From NCBI GenBank assembly GCA_027493955.1, contig JAOSJT010000001.1:3831131-3895130 (forward strand): a stretch of DNA of 64,000 nucleotides, in the 5' to 3' direction. Numbering within the stretch: position 1 is the first letter of the stretch; each line of letters opens with the position of its first letter. The translations under genes were made by a program, and so were the position numbers. Positions 18,539-27,500 of this stretch are shown here, piece after piece. The DNA is from Bacteroidia bacterium (GTDB lineage: Bacteria; Bacteroidota; Ignavibacteria; SZUA-365). The notes under the pieces were generated by a model, which ran no database searches, had not been told where the DNA came from, and saw nothing but the letters and a program-made list of their open reading frames with translations.

Positions 18539-18664
18539 CACAAGATATACAGCAAAAACCGGACCAAAAGCGTAAATGCTGATTTCGGTTGTTTTTTGGT
18601 GGTTTGTAGCGGAGAAATAGTGAAAATGCGTGACATCTCGTGAAATTTATTCACGAAAATGGTT

Positions 18665-19183
18665 TCAATAATTTGATTCGTCCTTCCACAAAACGATGCG
18701 CCAGGGATACGTGGTGCTCTCCCGTCGTAAATCGAGGCGTACCTTCCCATCTACGCGAACGATGTCGTTGGCGTTGAAGGTGACTGTCAGGTTAAAGCTT
18801 CTCGTGACACTGCTGACGAGCGAATCCCCTGAAAATCCGGCGATATTGTTCCAGATCAGGTTCAGATTATGAGCATTCCTGAACAGCTGAGCAGTGATAC
18901 GCATTTCTTCGTCACGTCCCCAACTTTCGTCGACAAGTCGCTCATAGTCCCTGTAGGTGAAAACAAAGTCGGATGCCAGCAATCCGCCGTAAATAGTGGT
19001 GTCTTTGAAGGTATACGCGTAGCGAAAATTCTGGAAGACGCCTTCGATCGTGGTCTGATCAGAAATCAGTGCGTCGCCTTCAGGCTGGGTCTCATCAAGT
19101 GCCGGTGCAAAAGGATTGCAAGCGCAGAGAAACGCCACCCCGAGGAAAATCGCGAGAATCAGTTTGCGAAACGACCTTTCCAT
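18665..19183 (-). CDS. Putative lipoprotein, NTF2-like fold suspected
   Basis: A 172-residue protein with a lipoprotein signal ending LCAC (lipid Cys at residue 22). The rest reads like an NTF2/SnoaL-type small alpha+beta domain: an early helix with FQNFRYAYTFKDTTIYGGLL, DFVFTYRDYE, and a closing VDGKVRLDLRRE...WRIVLWKDE. The same layout and a similar ending (VLRTDRSSIWSITRWTDI) occur in the adjacent upstream gene, suggesting a tandem duplication. The start lies 25 bases inside that gene. The function is unknown. Confidence 0.75.
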   Translation of the reverse strand: MERSFRKLILAIFLGVAFLCACNPFAPALDETQPEGDALISDQTTIEGVFQNFRYAYTFKDTTIYGGLLASDFVFTYRDYERLVDESWGRDEEMRITAQLFRNAHNLNLIWNNIAGFSGDSLVSSVTRSFNLTVTFNANDIVRVDGKVRLDLRRESTTYPWRIVLWKDESNY

Positions 19184-19764
19184 TCGCTCCAGCTCGTCTG
19201 ATCGGTGTGCGGAATGTCGGTCCAGCGTGTAATACTCCAGATGGAGCTGCGGTCTGTCCTGAGAACGAATTGTACGTTGCCTTTCACATTTTCCGTGACA
19301 CCCGGGACGCCATGCCGGAAAAGCAAATCGTAGCTGCCTTCGTAGACAGCCGAGTCGGAAGCCAGGACCACAAACGCTCCGCTGAATGTGAGGCGCGAAG
19401 TCGCAGCACTGCCGGTGAAAGCAACGAGCGCGGCGAAATAGGAGCGTTCAGACTGCACAGTCCAGCCTGAAAACGTGGAAGCGTATCTTCCTGCTGCCGC
19501 AGCTGTGGGAAGGAAGAGGAAACGAACACCAGAATTGACCGTATCGGCAAGACAACGGATGTAATTCTCGGTATTTTTCTCGCTGACAGAGTACTCGAGG
19601 TTGCTGAGGACGAGATCGGGGGAGGTGGGCGGAACGAAGGTAGAACTGCCCGACGCCGGAGGTTCGGGATCACGCGTTTCGAATAATCCGCAACCAGTGA
19701 CTCCGCACATGAGCAGAGCTATGAACCATATTGTGCGGCGATCTGTTGCGATGCTGGAAGTCAT
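19159..19764 (-). CDS. Putative lipoprotein, second of a tandem pair
   Basis: A 201-residue protein with a lipoprotein signal (WFIALLMCGVTGC, lipid Cys at residue 25) and a Pro/Ser-rich linker after it. The folded part (about 45-200) resembles the downstream neighbour in length, pattern and C-terminal W-x-I-x-x-W. The start ATG overlaps the methyltransferase stop by four bases (ATGA), so it is translationally coupled. It was not matched to a named family; a location on the outer or inner membrane facing the periplasm is expected. Confidence 0.75.
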   Translation of the reverse strand: MTSSIATDRRTIWFIALLMCGVTGCGLFETRDPEPPASGSSTFVPPTSPDLVLSNLEYSVSEKNTENYIRCLADTVNSGVRFLFLPTAAAAGRYASTFSGWTVQSERSYFAALVAFTGSAATSRLTFSGAFVVLASDSAVYEGSYDLLFRHGVPGVTENVKGNVQFVLRTDRSSIWSITRWTDIPHTDQTSWSEWKGRFAN

Positions 19765-20495
19765 GGGACGCGGGCGAACATGATACAGCGTGGGGAAGAG
19801 GGTCCGTACGGATCGCCACGGTAGTCGCCGAAGACGCTTTCGAGTGAAAATCCATACTGCGGCAACATACACCGAAAATCCTCAAGTGTAAACAGGCGTA
19901 CGGACTCCCTGAATTCTCTCTTCCTCCCGCCGCTCTGGACCACAATATGTTTCTCGACGCGTCCGTTCTCGATTTTTCTTTCCTGCTCTATTGTTGCCCC
20001 ATCAATTTCGGTACGAGTGTACGGTTCGAGAGTATGAGACAATCCGGTCGCGTTAAGAAAATCAAGCATATACCAGCCGCCGCTCCGCAAGCAGCCACGA
20101 ACCTGCCGTAACACGGAAAAATTTTCCTCATCCGTCGGGAAATAGCCGAAGGCGGTGAAAAGTTGAAGGACTGCGGCAACCGATGCCGACAAGGGGATGT
20201 GGCGCATGTCCGCGCGTACAAGTTGCAAGGTGGATGAAAAACGGCGGGTCTTGCGCTGTGCGTCTGCGATCAGAGTTGGAGAAAGGTCTGCCGCGATAAC
20301 GTGATATCCCCGACGTGCAAGTTCGAATGCATGACGTCCCGTCCCGCAGGCAAGGTCGAGAAGAGGACCAACCCCTGAATGGAGCGATGTGATGTTCTGA
20401 AACAGGTCAATGGCCTGGCGAGCCTCTGCCGCATCTCTGTGTGCGTAGAGATGCATGTACAGTTCATCGGCGAACCAATGTTTGAACCAGGCCAT
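19761..20495 (-). CDS. Class I SAM-dependent methyltransferase
   Basis: A 244-residue methyltransferase. Motif I LLDLACGTGRHAFELARRGY (about residues 46-65) binds S-adenosylmethionine, the motif II acidic end is VIAADLSP, and later motifs are VRADMRHIPL and CLRSGGWYMLDF. The substrate cannot be told from sequence. The gene follows recR by eight bases and overlaps the lipoprotein gene by four, so it lies within a ybaB-recR-methyltransferase-lipoprotein transcript. Confidence 0.88.
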   Translation of the reverse strand: MAWFKHWFADELYMHLYAHRDAAEARQAIDLFQNITSLHSGVGPLLDLACGTGRHAFELARRGYHVIAADLSPTLIADAQRKTRRFSSTLQLVRADMRHIPLSASVAAVLQLFTAFGYFPTDEENFSVLRQVRGCLRSGGWYMLDFLNATGLSHTLEPYTRTEIDGATIEQERKIENGRVEKHIVVQSGGRKREFRESVRLFTLEDFRCMLPQYGFSLESVFGDYRGDPYGPSSPRCIMFARVP

Positions 20496-20503
20496 ACATC
20501 ATC

Positions 20504-21100
20504 TCATAACGAAATGCGACCCTCGAAGGCGCGAGATATGGTAGCGGCGTCTGTAAATTCAAGATCGCTGCCCATCGGTATACCACGAGCAATGCGCGTG
20601 ACAGTGACACCGAGCGGTTTAAGCAAACGGGAGAGATAGAGTGTCGTCGCTTCTCCCTCGACGTTGGGATTCATTGCGAGAATGACTTCCGTAACATCCT
20701 GACGCGCACGGTCGAGGAGTTCGCGAATACGAAGATCCTCCGGCCCTATACCCTCAAGCGGGGAAAGGCTACCCCCGAGCACATGATACATACCCCGGAA
20801 TTCATTACTGCGTTCGATGGCAAACACATCGTTCGACTCCTCCACGACACAGATGCACGTGCGGTCGCGGCGCGTGCTTGAGCAAATACTACAAGGATCA
20901 TTTTCGGTGATATTGCAGCAAACCGAGCACGTGCGAATACGGTCCTTCACCTCGATAAGCGACCGCGCCATTCGCTCGACATCTTCCCGCGACAATTTCA
21001 GCACATGCAGCGCAAGCCGCTGGGCGGTCTTTCTGCCGATGCCGGGCAATCGGGAGAACTCGCTGATCAGGGCATCGAGTGACGGCGACGTACTCAGCAT
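20504..21100 (-). CDS. recR: Recombination mediator RecR
   Basis: RecR works with RecF and RecO to load RecA onto gapped DNA. The 198-residue protein has the helix-hairpin-helix [15 protein letters not shown] (about 17-31) and a zinc finger ([18 protein letters not shown], about 57-74). The Toprim domain starts with [14 protein letters not shown], and the C-terminal Walker B-like [13 protein letters not shown] follows. The ATG at 21100 gives the usual N-terminus. It lies four bases after ybaB, the usual ybaB-recR arrangement. Confidence 0.97.
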   Translation of the reverse strand: MLSTSPSLDALISEFSRLPGIGRKTAQRLALHVLKLSREDVERMARSLIEVKDRIRTCSVCCNITENDPCSICSSTRRDRTCICVVEESNDVFAIERSNEFRGMYHVLGGSLSPLEGIGPEDLRIRELLDRARQDVTEVILAMNPNVEGEATTLYLSRLLKPLGVTVTRIARGIPMGSDLEFTDAATISRAFEGRISL

Positions 21101-21104
21101 GCCT

Positions 21105-21443
21105 TCAAAGCCCCAAATTACCAAGGTTGAGGCCGGGAATGTTCGGAAGCATCCCGGAAGTCGCTTTCCCCATCTCGTCCTGCGCGAGTTTTTGCGACTC
21201 AGCGATCGCTTTGTTCACGGCGGAGAGGATGAGATCCTCGAGCAGCTCCACGTCGTCCTGTGAAACAACACTCTTGTCTATCGCGATTTTCCGTACCTCC
21301 TGCTTGCCGTTGATAGTGACGCGCACCATGCCGGCGCCGACCTCCACGGTGGTTTCAAGGCTGCGCAGCTTGTCCTGCACATCGCGCATGCGTGTTTGTA
21401 GCTCCTGCACTTTCGCGAGCATGTCTTGCATATTGAGACTCAT
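21105..21443 (-). CDS. ybaB: YbaB/EbfC family nucleoid-associated protein
   Basis: A 112-residue DNA-binding protein of the YbaB/EbfC family. It has the N-terminal helix [19 protein letters not shown], the strand core [24 protein letters not shown] and the helix [19 protein letters not shown], then a Gly/Met/Leu-rich tail. It probably coats the nucleoid as a dimer. It lies directly before recR and 60 bases after the sprA stop on the same strand. Confidence 0.95.
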   Translation of the reverse strand: MSLNMQDMLAKVQELQTRMRDVQDKLRSLETTVEVGAGMVRVTINGKQEVRKIAIDKSVVSQDDVELLEDLILSAVNKAIAESQKLAQDEMGKATSGMLPNIPGLNLGNLGL

Positions 21444-21503
21444 GAGAAATCGTCCTGTCGTTACATATACCTGAGTGAATCCGGATGCATCGAGTTTTTC
21501 AAC

Positions 21504-24500
21504 TCAGGATCCGGCGATGGTGATGCGCATTTCAAGGCCGCCTTCGTGAATGGTTGTGCCCGGAATGCGTGAACCGGCCTCGGCATCCGGTTTGGTGCGT
21601 TGATAGCGGTAGAACAGTGACGCCTGAACGCGCTGACTGATGGAATACCGCACGCGCGGTTCAATGGTGATGCGCGTCGTACCTTCGCGGGGCTGTCCGC
21701 CACTCCCGAGATCGTTGATGCTGTATATGCGAGCAGCGTTTTTCGCCAGACTGAAAGCGAGACTGAAGTTGATATCGTTCTTCAAGGTCAATCCGAACAT
21801 GGGCATGTCGAAACCAGTCTTTTTGAACTCGGAGGTCATGGTGATTTCGTCCATGTTGTCTTCGGTGATGTTACTGGCCGATGTATTGAGGCCGAAAGTC
21901 CCCTTCTTGCTCCAGCGGGTCTGCACGCTCAAATCGCCACCCCAAATCTGGTTGAAGCCGAGCTGAATGCCGATAAGCGGTTGGAAATTGTACCCGACCT
22001 GTTTGGTTTCGGTGATGCGCGAACCGTCGTCCTGACTCAGCCGCCAGCTGTCACCGTACGAGGAGGAGTACCGATGTTCCAACGAAATGCGGTCTGCGAG
22101 ACCTGCGAGAAGGCTCCATTTTTCGACGCCGTCCCAGCGAATACCCCAGTTGACACGAGGGAGGAAATTCGCAAGAATCGCGTTGAGCCAGGGAATAGCC
22201 TCGAAGCCGTCCTCAAACGCTTGACCCAGCTTTTCGGATTCGGTGCGTCCGTCCGATGCGTCGTTGAGCAGTTCCTGGAATCGTTCGTTGACGGCATTCA
22301 TGTTGGTGTTGAAATAGCTGAAGAACATGAAATCCGGAAAGGCCAGGAAGGAGCGCTCGAGTTTCCCGCTCGTCGTGACGCTCGTGATGATCTGTTCGCC
22401 CAGATCCGTGGTTCGTATCTGATAATTCTTGTTGATCGACCAGCGCAAATCCCAGGTAAGATCCAAGCGGGCGCCTTCCCAGAGCGGACGATTTGTCTTG
22501 ATGGAGAAGGTATTGGATTGCGCGTAATTATCTGCAAAGGTTCCGGTCGGATTTGGCGCCCGCAAGCCCCGTCGGTAATCTTCGATGCCGATGAAAGGAA
22601 AACTGCTGCGGAAAGCAAGCCGTCCGGAGGAAGGATTCGGATCACTTATGAGGCCGAGCTGATAGAGTTGCGAAGGACCGACGTCGGCATTGGGCGGATT
22701 GCCGAAGGGGTTGCTTGTCCAGAACGTGCTGAAACCGGTTTGGCCGCGTACGCCGCCAACGGTGCTGCTGTTGTTCTGCGCAAACGTGAAGCCGAGATTA
22801 TCGAAATCGAGGAAGGGAACCTTGATACCGTAGTACAAAATGTCGCCTAGTGTGCCAAAAACAGCCGAGGCTGGATTCCACCCTCCTGCGGACTCTGCAC
22901 CTTCTTCGCCTTCCGGTTCCACCTCGTTGCGCAACAGCCCGATTGCACGCTTACGAACAAGCTGAATTTCTTCATTGAGTTTGACAAGCCGTTCAATGTC
23001 TTCGTCACCTTTGGCATTTGCCTTCATGTCGCGCATTTGGCTTTCCTGCTCGACGACGGGACGGAGCTTCTCAATCTCGCGCGCGAAGCGCGCCGGATCA
23101 CGCTCTTCAAGACGTTGCAGCAACTCACGGAGCGGGAGATTCTCGATACGCTCGGAGTCGTCGCCGGTGTCCTCGGGTGGCGATTCGGGTTGAACCGTAC
23201 GTCTTCCGGGCATTGGTTTCCTGTCGGGGACGGGAGCGGTTGTGCCGCTCTTGCCGAAGAGCGGTTCAAACATCTGGCGAAGCTTGACATTGAGCGTCGA
23301 ATTGATGCTCGCGTTGTAGCTCGCTGTCCGACCCTGGTCGGCTTGCTGAATATTCTGCTGCCAGTTGTAAGACACTGTGTAGCCCGCGCTCAGGTCGATG
23401 AAGCGGTCGAGATTGAGAATGCGCGGTATTGCGGGTCGACTCTGGAGCGAGAATTGCTGCTGATAATTTGTGGGTGGACCGAGGTTAATTCCACCGTTTT
23501 TGAAAAAGATGTCACCGAAAATCGCCGAGCTTTGCCGTTGCGTGACGACAGGGATACCGAATTCATCGAGAACGGCATCGCCATTTTCATCGAATACCTG
23601 CTCCGTTTCGAGCCCGAGCAGCGAGGTGCGAATATTGGAACCGATACTGCCGCTGAGGTTGAGCAGACTCGCTTCCGAAAGGGTGAAACCCAGATTCGCG
23701 GATCGGCCGTGTGTAAACGTACGCGTGTATGGCCGGAAACGGACAGGGAAGCGTTCTACCTCTTCGATGCGCGAACGCTCGAGCGTGGCATCGGTACTCA
23801 CGCGGGACGGCAGATAGTACCACTTCGCGTCGCGATATGCGTCGAGCAGAAATACGCCGTCAAAGATTTTTTTGAACGGCTGGACGTAGGAGTCGCGATT
23901 GAAATCGTACCCATAACCCACACGCGCCTGCCATTGCCAATTTCGGCGAGAACGGTAGACGGGGCTGCGAAAACGCGTTATGGAATAGTTATAACTCATC
24001 TCGAGGCGGTTGACCACATCCTGAATCAGCCAACTCTCACCCGGGGCTTTCAAGCGCACAGTGGGGATAGCCCAACTGTCGCGGATTTCCAAGGTCTGTG
24101 TTGCGATGCGGGCATTGCGAACCTCGGTGTCAATTTCGCGCTGGGATTTCCCCTCGTTGCGAAGCTTGTCGGCCAGCGCCGACACCGACGCTTCCACCTC
24201 GACGTCAGGGTTGTCCGCGAGCAACAAGGGTTTGCTGAGGTTTTCCGCATGCGAGTACGTCACGCGCACCTGCGTCCCTTTCCAGTCCTGCGGAAAGACG
24301 CGATCGATGTTCAGTGTCGTGTTCATGCTCCACGCCGTCGTCCATGCGCGGCTTGCACTGAAACGCTCGGATATGCCGTGGAAATACGGATCGGTATGGG
24401 AGACGCTCCCGCTGATATCGGCAATGTCCGCCAAACGGAGGTTCATGGAGGCATTGTAGGCGTAGCCGATTTTGGTGTTGGGCTGGATGACGCGGAGCTC

Positions 24501-27500
24501 GTTGATCCAGACATTGCCGCTGATGTCACGGGCGTCTTTATTACGGACACCGACGGAAATGAATTGCACGCGGACGATGTCGGGATTCCCGTACACCCAG
24601 AAACGCGCATTGGGATTGGTGCGTGTGGGGAAATCGTCATACCCGGAGTTTTCGTCAATGACCGCCTTGATGGCCGTCAGCTCGGAAAAATCAATATCTA
24701 CCTCGTTCTCGGATGCCCAGCGTGCAGAGATTGGTGCGCGGTATTCGTAGTAATTTGCCGTGTCGATACCAAAGCGCATCACCAGCTCGTACGTCGTGCC
24801 CTCCAGCTGTGGATCACCGTGGACGTACATTTTCAGGCGGCGGTAGTTGAACAGGTCGATACCGGTGCCCGGGAAGAGACGGTAGGCCTCGCGCAGCGTA
24901 TCGGGCTCGAGATTGTCGAAACGGAGATTCAGAGACTGTTCATTGCCGAAAATCTGTTGATCCGGTCGGGTGCGATCGCGGGGACGGATGACGCCGGGAG
25001 GGACGTCATATTCCGGATTGTCCTCGACATTGACCACCGACACGGCGAATTTGGGATCGTTGCGCAGGCGCTCGTACCACTGATTACCGACAAGATTGAA
25101 CTCTGCGATGCGAACGTTGATCGGCTGATCATTCGGGCTTTCGATGTCGGTAAGAGTAACGCGGAGATACTCCACATTGTCCAGCGCCGGGGTGCCGACG
25201 CGATCGTCAGGATTGTTCAGCGGAATACGGAACTGGTACCAGCCATTGGTGCCACCACCCACAACGTACGGATTGCGGTCTATCGCGTTCAGATTGAACT
25301 TGCTCGTATCCAGGTCGATGATATAGCGGAAGTAGTCATTGGCCAGATCGAGGATACTGTTGTTGTTCAAATCTTCGGTGTCCGGGAATTGCCCGGCGGG
25401 ATCGCCATTCTCCTGATCACCGTTGCCCTGCGTGCCGTTGAAGCGCGTCCAGTCGTTGGGATCGTAAGAAAAATTGTCACCACTTGGATCGTCACCCGGA
25501 ATCAGTCCCGCAGCGATCTGTGCGGCGTAAACGCTGCGTTCCTGCTCGTCGGTCAGCATGTCGAGGCCGACGTCCTCGCCCGAGTTGAGAATGCCGTTGC
25601 GGATGGATCCCGGGAGCACATCGTCTTCGGAGTCCAGCTTCGCATTCGGGATGACATCCTCCGAAACTTTGCCCATGTCGATGATCATTTTACCGCCGCT
25701 GTGATTGTCCACCTTCATCCACATCTCGATGTAGTTGAAGTTGCCATCCACCAGGTTGGAGGCATTGGACGGCAGCAGGCGGATGATACCGGCCCAATTC
25801 CTCCGCTGTACACCGAGGTCGGGAGTATAATTGAAGGAGCCACGACGCGCGGGGTAATAATCCAGATCAAGGACGGTCACACGCTGGTCTTCTCGGGCCA
25901 CGCTTTTCTCGGGCCAGATGTCGTCGACGCGCACTGTTTTAGGTGAGAGCGAGGTGATGGGCAGGTTGTACCAATCGAGTTTCGCCCTGTTGGTGTTCAT
26001 GGTGCTGTCATTGGGAGCATTATTCGTCGGGAGGATATTCGGCACCGATCCGAGTCGCCAGACCGAGTACGCGGTCTGCAGCGGGATGAAGATACGTGAA
26101 CCTTCGAAATCATCCAGATACGCAATCCCCTCTCCGTTATCCGATGGGATGGTGCTGGACTTCGTCTCACCGCCGGGCAGAACCACGGCCGCTTCACCCT
26201 GCAATGACAGTGATGATTTCTCCTTGGTGGAAATGAACGGAAGCGTATTCAACGCATCAGTGAGCACGGGAAGATCAATGATGGTCTTGGCGTCAATGCC
26301 GAACATCGTGTTGCTGATCGGCTCTTCGCCGATGCGCACCTTGTCGCTCAGGGTTTTTTGATTCAGGCTCAGTAAGGTGAATCCGAAATAGCTGTCCTTG
26401 TTCAGATCCACTTCGCCGCGGGCACCCACCAATGTCTTGGAGGCGAAGGTGAAGAGATCCTGCTTCTCAAAGTCGATTTCCAGTTTTGCTCCCGGCGCGA
26501 GTGCTTCTTCCTTGAGGATTTGGACGGAGCCGATCTGCTCGTTCACCGTGTAGTCCACACCGGGGGTGAGGGGTGAACCGTTCAACGTGACGCGAACCGA
26601 ACCCGGCACAACATTGAATCCAAGCTGATACATCGCTGAACTCGATCCGCGCGTTGTTCCGACAATGAGGATTTTGTCAAGACCGCTCTGTCTGGCCTGC
26701 GACTTGGTCTGCGTGTACAATTCCTTGAAGAGATACGGCTGAATAGTCGCGACGGGTTGATTTGGTAAGAGCTGGGTGAAATTGTTCAGAAGCCCGTCTC
26801 CCCACGGTTCGAGTGTCGGGAAGATGATTTCACCGCGTACGGGATTGACGGTGAGGCCCGGGAGAAAATCGATTTTTCCGTCCGGGTAACCGCCATTGTC
26901 GTCCGTATTGTCCAGACCGAAAAGACGTATCAACTGTGCGCTGATGTCGGGGAGAACCTCCTGGTCTGGTTGTCCTCCGCTGCGATAGATGAGTTTGAAG
27001 TTGGCGAGGTCCTCGGCGCGCATGTTGCGCGTGTTGAGCGAATACACACTCTTTACCTTTTGCTTCCAGGCTTTCTCGAAGGAAGGTGTAAGGTTACGCG
27101 GTTTGACGAGCTTCAGCACCATGCGTGAAAAGACGTCCTGACCGTTCGCGTCCTTGTACACCTTCAGTCGCGGATCACCGGCGAAGGTACCGAAGACGAT
27201 ATCATCGTCGGGACGGAGATCCGAAGGGCCTTCGATGCGATAGGCCACAGCGATGACCTGGTCGTCCTGCAAGCTCTGATTGAGCGCCAGAATACCGGTT
27301 GCAGTGTTGATGCTGTAATCGATATCTCTCTGCAGGCGTTTGAATTTGCCGGCCTCGATTTCTCCCGATTTCGGATCCACGCGGATGTTCGGATCGAGAT
27401 ATTGCGCGTAGGAAGAGGGGAAGTCCGCGGCCGACGGGTTGTAGCCTTCCGGGTTGTCAATGAAGGCGATGGCTTCCCGCTCCTGCGGATCGGTAATCAC

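Larger units (their letters stand above)
18089..18664. other. Intergenic region with two minus-strand terminators
   Basis: These 576 bases hold two intrinsic terminators for minus-strand transcripts, listed separately, with about 215 bases between them. A 71-codon minus-strand frame with a GTG start (18326-18541) fits between them but starts inside the upstream terminator. A 40-codon plus-strand frame (GTG at 18169, after AAGGG) ends in the downstream hairpin. Neither has recognisable homology. Confidence 0.4.

Noticed and set aside
18326-18541. 71-codon minus-strand frame
   Set aside because: Its GTG start lies inside an intrinsic terminator and there is no ribosome site; kept only as part of the finding on that interval.
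23037-25946. 969-codon plus-strand frame
   Set aside because: It is opposite sprA and composed like an antisense shadow; sprA has clear family matches.
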